Shown: piece after piece, positions 9,741 through 18,140 of the stretch | How the letters are laid out: the number at the start of each line of letters is the position of its first letter | Position numbering within the stretch: the first letter of the stretch is position 1 | NCBI RefSeq assembly: GCF_019091135.1 | Contig: NZ_JAGXJW010000011.1 | Span: forward strand, 31,172-95,171 | Length of the DNA stretch: 64,000 nucleotides | DNA from: Cohnella sp. GbtcB17 | GTDB lineage: Bacteria; Bacillota; Bacilli; Paenibacillales; Paenibacillaceae | Direction: 5' to 3' | Made by a program: the position numbers and the translations under genes | The notes under the pieces: model-generated | The model's database searches: none | What the model was told of the DNA's origin: nothing | Seen by the model: only the letters and a program-made list of their open reading frames with translations

Positions 9741-10502
9741 TCAGCTGCCGAAAGCCCGCACCTCGATGCCGGACTCGGACAGCTTGCTCCTGATTCTGCT
9801 GGCGAACTCGACGGCGCGCACGCCGTCGCCGTGCACGCAGATCGTGTCCGCCCGGATGGCGACGTCGACCTGCTGCTGCGTCATGACCTTGCCTTCGGCG
9901 ACCATGCGGACGACCTGCGCAAGCGAACGTTCCTCGTCCGTGATGACCGAGTCCGGCAGCCGCCTGGACGTGAGCGAGCCGTCGGACTGGTACGTCCGGT
10001 CGGAAAATACTTCGCTCGCCGTACGCAGACCGACGCGCTCGCCCGCCGCGATCAGCTCGCTGCCCGCGAGGCCGAACAGGATGAGCGACGGATCGACCCG
10101 GTAGACCGCCTCGGCGATCGCATTCGCAAGTCCCGCATTGCGGGCGGCCATGTTATAAAGCGAGCCGTGCGCCTTCACGTGCTGCAGCTTCGCGCCTTCT
10201 GCCCGAACGAAGCCCCACAGCGCACCGAGCTGGTAGACGACCAGATCGTAGGCTTCCTCCGGGCTGATGTCCATGTCTCTGCGGCCGAAGCCGATCAGAT
10301 CCTGCAGCCCCGGATGGGCGCCAAGCGCGACGCCGTTGTCCAGTGCGAGACGCACGGTCCGGCGCATCGTCGCCGGGTCGCCGGCGTGGAATCCGCAGGC
10401 GATGTTGGCCGACGTCACGTACTTCAGAATCTCTTCGTCCCGCCCCATTTTGTAGGCGCCGAAGCTCTCTCCCAGATCGCAATTCAAATCCACCGATTTC
10501 AT
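9741..10502 (-). CDS. pxpA: 5-oxoprolinase subunit A (LamB/YcsF family)
   Basis: A 253-residue protein matching PxpA throughout: [20 protein letters not shown] at the start, [12 protein letters not shown] near 32-43, [21 protein letters not shown] near 56-76, [11 protein letters not shown] near 108-118, and a C-terminal TICVHGDG. With PxpB and PxpC it forms the ATP-dependent 5-oxoprolinase that opens pyroglutamate to glutamate. Homologous sets may act on other lactams. Unusually, pxpA is separated from pxpB-pxpC by the transporter, the ubiD-like gene and a repeat array, though all lie on one strand. The start at 10502 is set by GGAAGGAA upstream and by the conserved N terminus. Confidence 0.93.
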   Translation of the reverse strand: MKSVDLNCDLGESFGAYKMGRDEEILKYVTSANIACGFHAGDPATMRRTVRLALDNGVALGAHPGLQDLIGFGRRDMDISPEEAYDLVVYQLGALWGFVRAEGAKLQHVKAHGSLYNMAARNAGLANAIAEAVYRVDPSLILFGLAGSELIAAGERVGLRTASEVFSDRTYQSDGSLTSRRLPDSVITDEERSLAQVVRMVAEGKVMTQQQVDVAIRADTICVHGDGVRAVEFASRIRSKLSESGIEVRAFGS

Positions 10503-10631
10503 CGCAGGGGTTCCTTCCTTTCGCTGCGTCCCGCAGGCCGATGCGCCGCGCGCCCAGCCGTCCGGAACGGTTATTGAATGCCGCCCGTCCGCGGCCCCTC
10601 GTCCGCGCGCGAGACGATTCCGTCGCGCGCA

Positions 10632-10970
10632 GACGAAGAGCCGCCGTACGGCGGCCGCGCCCCGGCGCACATGCGCTGCGTAAGCACCATTTTGGTGCTT
10701 ACGGGCGCTGCTCCGGTCTCGCGGTCGCGCACTTGCGCTGCGTAAGCACCATTTTGATGCTTACGGGCGCGGCTCTGGCCTCGCGGTCGCGCATTTGCGC
10801 TGCGTAAGCACCATTTTGGTGCTTACGTGCGCGGCTCTGGCCTCGCGGCTGCACACATGCGCTGCGTAAGCACCATTTTGGTGCTTACGTGCGCGGCTCT
10901 GGCCTCGCGGCGGCGCACTTGCGCTGCGCAAGCACCAGACGCAGAGTCGCCGTACGGCGGCCGCGCCCCG
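10632..10970. repeat. 62-bp tandem array with perfect palindromes, bounded by 33-bp direct repeats
   Basis: Four full units and one broken unit with a 62-bp period. Each core is a 10-bp palindrome with a 5-base loop (CGTAAGCACC-ATTTT-GGTGCTTACG at 10679-10703; also 10741, 10803, 10865; remnant at 10927). The second core has one substitution. The array is bounded by direct repeats at 10632-10664 and 10938-10970 that share 31 of 33 positions. It fills most of the 557-bp gap between ubiD-like and pxpA genes; nothing else is visible in 10503-11059. Confidence 0.9.
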
Positions 10971-11059
10971 CTTCAAGGACCGGAGCGCGGCACCGACGGC
11001 GCTGCTTCAAACTTTCATGCTTATATGCTTTTGCCGATTGCAGGCTAACGGCCGCTTGC

Positions 11060-12484
11060 TTAGAGCCACTTGCCCAGCCCGTCCGTACCCGGCTCGGACA
11101 GCGCGTCCAGGTCGGCCAGCTCGATATGCTCGCGCGGCACGACGGCGCGCTTCGGGAACACGATCGGCGGCGCCGGCTTCGTCGCGTCGACGATCGCCGC
11201 CGCGGACATGCGCGGCGTATTCTTGCCTTCCTTGCTGTACTCCCAGTTGGTCGGCAGCAGGCCGCCCGGTCCGTTCCACTTGGGGATGACCAGCAGATCG
11301 CGCTCCGCGTCGAAGCGGGTGCCGATCGCCCATGCCACCTCCTCGCCCTTGAAGACGTCGATGTCGTCGTCCACGACGACGATGTGCCGCAGATTTTCCT
11401 GCTCGGTGTTGAGCGCGGCGAACGCCGCCTTTTTCACGTCGGCCTCCCGCTCCTTGTGAAGCGAGATGTAGCAGTGCATCCGGGCGTAGAACGGCACGTG
11501 CACGGTCTTCAGGCTCGGCACGACTTCCTTGACGGTCTGGTAGATGCTGCCCGAGCGCGGCACGCCGCCGACGACTAGATGCTCCCGGCTCGAAGCGACG
11601 ATATCCTGGAAAATCGCGTTGTTGCGATGTGTGATCCGCTTGATGCGGATCGTCGGCACCGAGCCGCCGCCCAGGTAGTGGCCCGGCCATTCGCCGAACG
11701 GCCCTTCCGCATGATCCTCGTCCGGCAGAATCTCGCCCTCGAGGATGATCTCCGCATGCGCGGGGACGAGCAGGTCGGACGTCTCCGCCTGGACGAGCTC
11801 CAGCGCTTCGCCCATCAGCGCGCCGGCCGCCTCGTACTCGCCGCCGATGCCCTGCACTCGCGACACCGAGCCCATGACGAAGCCCGGGTGATGTCCGAGC
11901 GCGATCGCAATCGGCGCGGGCTTGCCCAACTTTTTGTACTTCTTGTAGATCAGGCCGCCGTGATGCGCGCCGAGGAACCAGACGCCCATGTCGGTCGCGT
12001 TAAAAATCTGGTGCCGGTAGATGCCCGCATTGATCAAGCCGGATTCGGGATCGCGGATGATCATGACGCCGGCAGACAAATAAGGACCGCCGTCCAGCTC
12101 GTTGTGCACGGGGATCGGCAGCTTGCCCAGGTCGACGTCCTGCTCCGCAACGACGTTCTCCTTGACCTTCGCCTGCGACCGCTCGACGACGACCGGGGCG
12201 ATCGGCTTCTGGAGCTTCTCGCCGTATACCCGAGGGATGTCCTGCACCTCGCAGCCCAGATACAGCGCGATGCGCTCGTATTCCGTGAGTAGGTTGGACA
12301 CGCAGGCGAACTCGGCGCCTTTGACGTTATTGAACAGCAGCGCCGGGTATTGTCCTTTCTCCGCGAGTGCTGCGGCGTAGCCGGTGATCCCGAAGCGGGG
12401 ATCGACCTCCTTGTCCACGAGCCGCACGCTGCGCTTGTCGAATTCCGCCAGTTGGCGGAGGTACGTTCTCAGATCCTGGGCCAT
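11060..12484 (-). CDS. UbiD-family prenylated-FMN decarboxylase
   Basis: A 474-residue UbiD-family (de)carboxylase, which uses prenylated FMN to remove a carboxylate from aromatic, heteroaromatic or alpha,beta-unsaturated acids. The family's catalytic triad is present: Arg157 in NAGIYRHQIFN, and Glu260 and Glu265 in AEGPFGEWPGHY. Typical lead-in and closing blocks also occur (LRTYLRQL at the N terminus; VVDDDIDVFKGEEVAWAI near 370). The cofactor-making UbiX is not encoded in the window and must be supplied from elsewhere. The start ATG has AGGAG upstream. It follows the solute-binding gene by 18 bp, which ties substrate import to decarboxylation. Confidence 0.92.
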   Translation of the reverse strand: MAQDLRTYLRQLAEFDKRSVRLVDKEVDPRFGITGYAAALAEKGQYPALLFNNVKGAEFACVSNLLTEYERIALYLGCEVQDIPRVYGEKLQKPIAPVVVERSQAKVKENVVAEQDVDLGKLPIPVHNELDGGPYLSAGVMIIRDPESGLINAGIYRHQIFNATDMGVWFLGAHHGGLIYKKYKKLGKPAPIAIALGHHPGFVMGSVSRVQGIGGEYEAAGALMGEALELVQAETSDLLVPAHAEIILEGEILPDEDHAEGPFGEWPGHYLGGGSVPTIRIKRITHRNNAIFQDIVASSREHLVVGGVPRSGSIYQTVKEVVPSLKTVHVPFYARMHCYISLHKEREADVKKAAFAALNTEQENLRHIVVVDDDIDVFKGEEVAWAIGTRFDAERDLLVIPKWNGPGGLLPTNWEYSKEGKNTPRMSAAAIVDATKPAPPIVFPKRAVVPREHIELADLDALSEPGTDGLGKWL

Positions 12485-12502
12485 GCTGCCATCTCCTGTT
12501 CG

Positions 12503-13555
12503 TTAGGGAAGTAATGAAGAATCTACTGCATCGGCGAACGGAATTTCCTTTTTCAAAATGCCTTGGTCAAGCTGCGTCTTCTGCACGTAGTCCGCGCCGC
12601 CCTGGGTCACCTTCAGCCCTTCGGGCACCTTGGTCAACTGGGTAGCGACGGCCTTCTTCAGCACGTCGGCCGGAACCTTGTCGAACAGCTTCTGCACAGT
12701 GGCTGCCGCGCTGTCCGGATCCTGCTGCGCACGTGCGTTGACTTCGGTGGTTACCTGCAGGAATTGCTTCATCAGATCCTGGTTTTTGGCGACCCAATCC
12801 GTCTTCGCCATGATGACGATGCCGGCGAACTCGAACGGCGGATCGTACAGCACGCGGTAGTTGCCCGTCGCGACCATCTGCGACAGCGTCGGCTCGGACA
12901 CCATGCCGCCGGCCGCTTGGCCACCCTCGATCGCCGCCAGCATCGTCGCGCCGCTGCCGCCGTTGATGAGCTTCACGTCTTTTTCCGGATCAAGCCCGGC
13001 TTCCTTCAAGCCTTCGCGCAGGCCGGTGTCGGACAGGCTGCCGACCTTGGTGACGGCGAGCGTCTTGCCTTTCACTTCGGCCAGCGATTGATAAGGCGCG
13101 TCCTTCTTCACGACGAGCGAGTAGCCGACGCCGTTGAAGATCTCGGCATATGCCTTGACGCCGAGGCCGTTCTGAATCTGGCGCAGGACGTGCTCGTAGG
13201 AGCCGAGCACGACGTCGAGACTGCCGCCGACGAGCGCTTGCACCATGTCGGAGCCGGCCGTGAAGTCCTTCTCGTCGATCTCGATGCCGGCTTTCTCGTA
13301 GGAGCCGTCGTTGATCCCGATCTGGGCGACGATCGGCGTCATGCCGCCGCCGACGAGACCGAGACGGATCTTGCCGCCGGCCGGCGCCGCAGGAGACGCT
13401 TCGCCGCTGCCCGAGGCGGACGGCGAAGCCGATGCCGTTGAGCCGGCGCCGGAGCTTGCGCTGGCGTTCGAATTGGAGTTGGAATTGCCGCACGCAGACA
13501 AGACGACCAGCATGATCGACAGCAGCAGCAGCGCGAATGATTTTTTCTTTTTCAC
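12503..13555 (-). CDS. NitT/TauT-type ABC transporter solute-binding lipoprotein
   Basis: A 350-residue lipoprotein of the SsuA/THI5-like class (NMT1-like fold). Signal peptide KKKKSFALLLLSIML ends in lipobox LSAC (Cys near 21), followed by an Asn/Ser/Ala linker, then IRLGLVGGGMTPIVAQIGINDG, GSDMVQALVGGSLDVVLGSYEH and GKTLAVTKVGSLSDTGLREGL. Relatives bind sulfonates, nitrate, pyrimidine precursors or aromatic acids. I take GTG at 13555 as the start, because GAGGAGGG precedes it and the signal peptide begins there; the frame continues open to 13948 without a plausible start. In this operon the ligand is probably the acid that the UbiD-like enzyme decarboxylates. Confidence 0.88.
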   Translation of the reverse strand: MKKKKSFALLLLSIMLVVLSACGNSNSNSNASASSGAGSTASASPSASGSGEASPAAPAGGKIRLGLVGGGMTPIVAQIGINDGSYEKAGIEIDEKDFTAGSDMVQALVGGSLDVVLGSYEHVLRQIQNGLGVKAYAEIFNGVGYSLVVKKDAPYQSLAEVKGKTLAVTKVGSLSDTGLREGLKEAGLDPEKDVKLINGGSGATMLAAIEGGQAAGGMVSEPTLSQMVATGNYRVLYDPPFEFAGIVIMAKTDWVAKNQDLMKQFLQVTTEVNARAQQDPDSAAATVQKLFDKVPADVLKKAVATQLTKVPEGLKVTQGGADYVQKTQLDQGILKKEIPFADAVDSSLLP

Positions 13556-13677
13556 GGAAATAGCCCTCCTCTTAAATATGAAGCTTGTGCTTGGATATAT
13601 ATCAAGCCGCTCCGTTTGTCGGGTCCAGCGTAATGTAGGTCTTATAAAAAGGAGAAGCTTGCCCGGGCGGATGCCCT

Positions 13678-14475
13678 TTAGCGGTGACGGAGCAGGACGC
13701 GCTCCAACAGCAGCACGCATTGCTCGAGAACGACGGCGATCAGCATGATCAGCACGAGTCCGGTGAAAATGCCCGTCGTATCCAGCATGTTCGACGAGTA
13801 TGTGATGTAGTAGCCAAGTCCCCGGTTGGAGCCGACGAGCTCCGCGATGACCGAGCCGATGAGCGCCATGCCGATGTTGAGCCGGATGCTGGTGAGAATC
13901 CAGACGGTGATCGACGGGAGGACGACCCAGCGCAGCTTGTGCGACCACTTGGCCTTGTACGTGCTCATCATGTCCATCAGGTCTTTATCGATGTTGCGCA
14001 TGCCCTCGAACGCGTTGTAAAACGCCACGAAGATAACCATCGCCGTGACCATCAGAATCTTAGAGGAGAGTCCGATGCCGAACCATACGATGAACAGCGG
14101 CGCCAGCGATACGCGGGGCAGACTGTAGAGCGCCATCATGTACGGATAGATCCATCGTTCGAAAATACCGCTGAACGCGAGCCCGATGCCGAGCAGCGTG
14201 CCGCCGACCATCCCGATCGCGAGACCCGCGATCGCCTCCTGCAGCGTCGCGCTCATGTGATACCACAGATCCCCGTCCCCGAGCATCTCGACGATCCGGC
14301 CGCCGATGAGAGACGGCTTGCTCAGCCAGAAAGCGTTGAACGCGCGGCCGGACAGCAGTTCCCACGCGCCGATCAGCAGCACGAACACGACGATGCGGCC
14401 GGCCCATACGGACGTCTTGGAATACTCGCGTTCGCGAAAGCCCGAGCGGGTCGCGCGCTTCGAAGTTGCAGCCAT
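13678..14475 (-). CDS. NitT/TauT-type ABC transporter permease
   Basis: A 265-residue inner-membrane permease of the SsuC/TauC type. It has about six hydrophobic segments and the EAA loop region VIFVAFYNAFEGMRNIDKDLMDMMSTYKAKWSHKLRWVVLPSITVWILTSIRLNIGMALIGSVIAEL near residues 140-205, which couples to the ATPase. The start codon overlaps the stop of the ATPase gene (TGATG), so the two are translationally coupled. A 122-bp gap with an AT-rich stretch separates it from the solute-binding gene downstream. Confidence 0.92.
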   Translation of the reverse strand: MAATSKRATRSGFREREYSKTSVWAGRIVVFVLLIGAWELLSGRAFNAFWLSKPSLIGGRIVEMLGDGDLWYHMSATLQEAIAGLAIGMVGGTLLGIGLAFSGIFERWIYPYMMALYSLPRVSLAPLFIVWFGIGLSSKILMVTAMVIFVAFYNAFEGMRNIDKDLMDMMSTYKAKWSHKLRWVVLPSITVWILTSIRLNIGMALIGSVIAELVGSNRGLGYYITYSSNMLDTTGIFTGLVLIMLIAVVLEQCVLLLERVLLRHR

Positions 14476-15266
14476 CAGTCGATCCCTCCCGTACCGCCGC
14501 CGGACATCTGCATCCAGATTTCCCTTTGCAGCTCTTTGAACACCGGATCGAACCGGATGTCGTAAAAAGGTCTTGGCCGCGCGAGCCGGATATCGAACTC
14601 GGCCTTGATCCGCCCAGGGCGGTCCGTCATGACTATGACGCGGTCGGACAGCGCGATCGCTTCCTCGATGTCGTGCGTGATGAACAGCACGCTCTTGCCG
14701 ACCGACTCCCAGATGTGCAGAAACTGCTCGCCGATCTTGACGCGGGTCTGCGCGTCGAGCGGACCGAACGGCACGTCCATCAGGTAGATGTCCGGATCGT
14801 AGGCGAAGGTGCGCGCGAGCGCGACCCGTTTGCGCATCCCCCCGGATAGCTGCTTCGGATAGAAGTTCGCGAAGCCTTCGAGTCCGACCATTTTCAGCAG
14901 CCGGTTCGCCTCCGCGACCTGCTCCTTGTCGGGCAGTCCCTTGATCGCCAGCGGCAGCCGGACGTTGTGCAGCACCGTCTTCCAGGGGAGCAGCGCGTCG
15001 TTCTGAAACACCATGCCGACTCCGTCGGGAACGTCGTCGATCGGCTTGCCGTCAATATAGGCGGCTCCCGCCGCCGGCTGCAGCAGACCGGCCGCCACCT
15101 TGAGCAGCGCCGACTTCCCGCAGCCGCTTGGGCCCACGACGGAGACGAATTCGCCGTCCTTCACGTCCAGATCGACGCCCCGGAGCGCGACGGTCCGCTG
15201 TCCCTTCGTATGATATTCCACGGCCAAATCCCGTATCGAGAGCTTCGGCTCCTTGTCGTTTGCCAT
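14475..15266 (-). CDS. NitT/TauT-type ABC transporter ATPase, atypical Walker B
   Basis: A 263-residue ATPase of the SsuB/TauB type. It has Walker A GPSGCGKSA (45-53), Q-loop VFQNDALLPW (87-96), signature LSGGMRKRVALAR (140-152), and Walker B IYLMD ending at Asp164, followed by VPFGPLDAQTR and the switch histidine in ITHD (His198). The position after Asp164, glutamate in nearly all family members (MDEPFGALD), is valine (codon GTG). This is the second ATPase in the window with that change. The start at 15266 is chosen from a GGGAGGG ribosome binding site and the MANDKEPKLSIRDL beginning; an upstream extension is not homologous. It is 4 bp from pxpC. Confidence 0.91.
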   Translation of the reverse strand: MANDKEPKLSIRDLAVEYHTKGQRTVALRGVDLDVKDGEFVSVVGPSGCGKSALLKVAAGLLQPAAGAAYIDGKPIDDVPDGVGMVFQNDALLPWKTVLHNVRLPLAIKGLPDKEQVAEANRLLKMVGLEGFANFYPKQLSGGMRKRVALARTFAYDPDIYLMDVPFGPLDAQTRVKIGEQFLHIWESVGKSVLFITHDIEEAIALSDRVIVMTDRPGRIKAEFDIRLARPRPFYDIRFDPVFKELQREIWMQMSGGGTGGID

Positions 15267-15270
15267 CGGC

Positions 15271-16299
15271 TTACACCCTCCCGTTCCCGCTGGCCTGCAT
15301 GCGTTCCAGCCCGCTGCGCAGCGTTCGAATTCCGTTCTCACGTACCAGATACAGCCGCTGCGCCTCCTGCAAGGAAACGCGCCGGAAGCGGACCGTGCCG
15401 CCCAGATTGGTCTGGGCCAGCAATGGCAGATCCACCGATGCCACCTGCGCGATCTTCGGGTACCCGCCCGTCGTCTGCCGGTCCGCCATGAGCGCGATCG
15501 GCTGGCCGTCCGGGGGCACCTGCACCGTCCCGAACGTCACCGCCGATGAGATGAGCTCCCGCTTTTCCTTTAGACGCAGGCCGTCGCCCTCACCGGATAG
15601 CCGGTATCCCATCCGGTCGGAATCGGTCCGTACTTTGAAGGCGTCGGCGAAAAACCGCTCCGCGCTCTCCGCTTCGAACAGCGCCATCTCCTGTCCCGCG
15701 ACCGCCCGCACCTCCGGGTTCGCCGCATAGGACGGCAGCAGGTCCGGCGCGACCGACCAGCGGCTGAATGCGACGCCGTCCGCCTGCGCTTCGTCCGCGA
15801 GCAGCGACGCGAGCTTTTTGCCGGCCGCGTGCAGCGCTCCGACCGGGAGCCGGTCGCCTTTTTGCAGCGCCCGGCCTTCCCAGCCGCCGATTCCCGCACG
15901 CAGATAGGTGGAGCGGCTGTTCATCTTCGCCGGCGCGTCCACACCGCCCGCGACCGCAAGGTAAGCGCGGCAGCCGTGCCGTGCGGGACCGAACCGCAGG
16001 ACGCTTCCTTCCGGTGCGAAGACCGTCTTCCACAGCGGCAGCGTCCGGTCGTTCAGCTGCGGCGACAGGTCGCCGCCGCAGACGGAGACGAGCGCAGCCT
16101 CCGCGAAGTAAATCTCCGGCCCCAACATCGTGATCTCGAGTCCGGCCGCCTGCTCGTCGTTGCCGACCAGCAGGTTCGCCACCCGCAGCGCGAAGGCGTC
16201 CATCGCGCCGCCGACGATGACGCCGTACTGCTGGGCGCCGTGCCTGCCGAGATCCTGGACTGTCGTCAGCAGCCCGGGCTTTACGATAATCATGCTCAT
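15271..16299 (-). CDS. pxpC: 5-oxoprolinase subunit C (biotin-dependent carboxyltransferase/KipA family)
   Basis: A 342-residue protein matching PxpC/KipA: IIVKPGLLTTVQDLGRHGAQQYGV (4-27), GGAMDAFALRVANLLVGND, AYLAVAGGVD near 115, STYLRAGIGGWEGRALQKGD near 132-150, SDRMGYRLSG, and DRQTTGGYPKIAQV near 290-305. With PxpB it makes the carboxyltransferase-like half of 5-oxoprolinase that phosphorylates and opens the lactam. The start ATG overlaps the pxpB stop (ATGA). A longer frame to 16773 merely shadows pxpB. Family members elsewhere were long misannotated as allophanate hydrolase subunit 2 or KipI antagonist. Confidence 0.93.
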   Translation of the reverse strand: MSMIIVKPGLLTTVQDLGRHGAQQYGVIVGGAMDAFALRVANLLVGNDEQAAGLEITMLGPEIYFAEAALVSVCGGDLSPQLNDRTLPLWKTVFAPEGSVLRFGPARHGCRAYLAVAGGVDAPAKMNSRSTYLRAGIGGWEGRALQKGDRLPVGALHAAGKKLASLLADEAQADGVAFSRWSVAPDLLPSYAANPEVRAVAGQEMALFEAESAERFFADAFKVRTDSDRMGYRLSGEGDGLRLKEKRELISSAVTFGTVQVPPDGQPIALMADRQTTGGYPKIAQVASVDLPLLAQTNLGGTVRFRRVSLQEAQRLYLVRENGIRTLRSGLERMQASGNGRV

Positions 16300-17087
16300 C
16301 GCAGCGCCGCCTCCCGCCTGTCGAATTCCTCCCGGGAGATGGGCCGGAACCGGACGATATCCCCCGCCCGCAGCAGCGTAGGCGGCATGGCGTCCGGCAG
16401 GAACAGCGGCTCGGGCGTCTTGCCGATGAGCTGCCAGCCGCCGGGCGTCGCGATCGGATACACGCCGGTCTGGTCGCCGGCGATGCCGACGGTCCCCGCG
16501 GGGATCGACAGCCGCGGCGTCTGCCGGCGCGGCGTGGCGATACGCTGCGGCAGTCCGCCAAGGTAGGCGAAGCCCGGTGCGAAGCCGAGCATATAGACGA
16601 GATAGTCGGCGGAGGCATGAATGTCGATGACCTCTTGCTCCGTCAATCCGTGGGTCGCCGCCACCTCGGGCAGATCGGGACCGAGCTCCCCGCCGTAGCA
16701 GACGGGAATTTCCGTCACTCTCGGCGCGCTTTTCGCCGCGTCCTCCAGCTTCGTCAGCTGATCGCCGAGCCACCTGGCGACCAATGCGAGCGGATCGGCG
16801 AGCTCGGACGATTCGGCAAGGCCGACAAACCCGCCAAGTCCCGCCAACGCCTCAAACGGATCGAAGTATACCGTCACGGACAGGAAGGCGGGCACGTATT
16901 CGATCATCCCGGGGAAACGATGCCGCTCCAGGTGCTCCGCCAGCTGCCTCACCCGGTCGTGCGTCTGGCGGCAGATCGTCTCACCGAGCTGCACCGTGAC
17001 CGCCGAGTCGCCGAGCGGCAGCAATTTGGCCTCGACTGCGCCGTATTTTTCGTAGTTGTCGGCCAAGCCTTCCAATTTCACCATCAC
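16296..17087 (-). CDS. pxpB: 5-oxoprolinase subunit B (KipI family)
   Basis: A 263-residue protein of the KipI/PxpB family: LLPLGDSAVTVQLGETI (22-38), PGMIEYVPAFLSVTVYFDP near 59-77, IPVCYGGELGPDLPEVA near 128-144, YLVYMLGFAPGFAYLGGLPQRIATPRR near 165-191, and IPAGTVGIAGDQTGVYPIATPGGWQLIGKTP near 197-227. It is somewhat longer than the usual 220-240 residues because of an N-terminal extension. It is the first gene of the leftward operon, downstream of a good promoter and an IclR-type operator. Confidence 0.92.
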   Translation of the reverse strand: MMVKLEGLADNYEKYGAVEAKLLPLGDSAVTVQLGETICRQTHDRVRQLAEHLERHRFPGMIEYVPAFLSVTVYFDPFEALAGLGGFVGLAESSELADPLALVARWLGDQLTKLEDAAKSAPRVTEIPVCYGGELGPDLPEVAATHGLTEQEVIDIHASADYLVYMLGFAPGFAYLGGLPQRIATPRRQTPRLSIPAGTVGIAGDQTGVYPIATPGGWQLIGKTPEPLFLPDAMPPTLLRAGDIVRFRPISREEFDRREAALR

Positions 17088-17114
17088 CTTGTATAATGAA
17101 TCCTGTACGACTAA

Positions 17115-17194
17115 ATCCCGAATTTCGGGATATCAATCCCAAATTTCAAATCTTTTTAATACGATCATTATAGTAGGTAATTAAAAAATAGCAA
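17115..17194 (-). promoter_or_regulatory. Promoter and IclR-type operator of the catabolic operon
   Basis: On the minus strand, -35 TTGCTA (17189-17194) and -10 TATAAT (17167-17172) are 16 bp apart. Downstream of the start site lies the perfect palindrome ATCCCGAA-T-TTCGGGAT (17115-17131). A second, half-decayed copy (AATCCCAAATTTCAAAT, about 17135-17151) lies between it and the promoter. The pair resembles the doubled palindromic sites bound by IclR dimers. Binding by the divergent IclR protein is inferred from position. Confidence 0.75.
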
Positions 17195-17320
17195 GTAGCA
17201 ATTCGCATCTTGGCGTCGGATGACAACAATCGCATACCCAAGCGCTGCAGGTTCAGGTTATACTTACCGAATAAAGGCGGCAGGTTGGGCGCGAGACGGT
17301 GCGGATATCAGGAGGAAGTC

Positions 17321-18097
17321 GTGGATAATAAAAGTAAAAACAAAACGGTTATCAAATCGATGGATCTATTGAATTTGTTTTTGAATCATAACAAGCTCGC
17401 CATGAACGACATCATCCGCCTGTCCGGCGTCCCCAAGTCTTCCGCCCACCGGATGGTCGGCTCGCTCGCGGACATGGGCTTCCTGACCAAGGATGCGGAC
17501 GGTATGTATGCGCTCGGCCTGCTGTTCCTTCAATTCGGCAACCTGGTCGCAGAGCGGCTCGACATCCGCCATGTCGCAGTGCCCGACATGCTGCGGCTGC
17601 GGGACGGCATCGACGAGGCCGTCCACCTCGCCGTACGCGACGGCGACTTCTCGATGTACGTCGAGAAGCTCGACACCGACCATCCCGTGCGGCTGTTCAC
17701 GAAGATCGGCCGAAAGGCGCCGCTTTATGCGGGCGCCTCGTCGCGGATTTTGCTGGCCTTTATGCCCGATGCGGAGCGGGAGCGTTACTTAAGCGAGGTC
17801 CGGCTCGAGAAGATCGGAGACGGCACGATCGTCAGCATGGGCAAGCTGCGAGAGACGCTGGCCTTGACCCGGAAGACGGGGTACAGCTTCAGCCGATCCG
17901 AGCTGGAGAACTACACGGCGGAGCTGTGCGCCCCCATCTTCGATCACGCCGGCCGGATGGCCGCCGGGCTCAGCATCGCCGGCCCGGAAGTCCGGTTCGG
18001 CGAGGACCGCCTGCCCGAGCTCATCCGCACCGTCAAGCAGACCGCCCACGACATCTCGCGGAAGCTCGGCTACGCAGGGCCGCCGATCGCGCTGTAG
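17321..18097 (+). CDS. IclR-family transcriptional regulator
   Basis: A 258-residue regulator. It has an N-terminal winged helix (MDLLNLFLNHNKLAMNDIIRLSGVPKSSAHRMVGSLADMGFLTK, about 12-55) and a C-terminal effector domain (DEAVHLAVRDGDFSMYVEKLDTDHPVRLFTKIGRKAPLYAGASSRILLAFM, about 100-150; closing AAGLSIAGPEVRF). IclR proteins commonly control aromatic and other catabolic operons and sense a pathway compound. GTG at 17321 is preceded by AGGAGGA at 4 bp. An upstream start at 17210 would add unrelated residues. It is divergent from the PxpB-led operon and faces the palindromic operator. Confidence 0.92.
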   Translation: MDNKSKNKTVIKSMDLLNLFLNHNKLAMNDIIRLSGVPKSSAHRMVGSLADMGFLTKDADGMYALGLLFLQFGNLVAERLDIRHVAVPDMLRLRDGIDEAVHLAVRDGDFSMYVEKLDTDHPVRLFTKIGRKAPLYAGASSRILLAFMPDAERERYLSEVRLEKIGDGTIVSMGKLRETLALTRKTGYSFSRSELENYTAELCAPIFDHAGRMAAGLSIAGPEVRFGEDRLPELIRTVKQTAHDISRKLGYAGPPIAL

Positions 18098-18140
18098 CGG
18101 CGGTCGACTGGCGCAGGAAGGCACGAGTCCGTTTGCTCAC

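Noticed and set aside
10632..10970. CRISPR array or set of terminators
   Set aside because: Linkers between palindromes are themselves repeated, and the palindromes lack T tracts; a repeat array explains it better.
13579..13597. AT-rich palindrome before the NitT/TauT binding-protein gene
   Set aside because: It looks symmetric, but the inner and outer halves fall in different registers, so there is no true long palindrome.
13556..13948. N-terminal extension of the NitT/TauT binding lipoprotein
   Set aside because: It precedes a clear signal peptide and ribosome binding site at 13555 and overlaps the permease gene.
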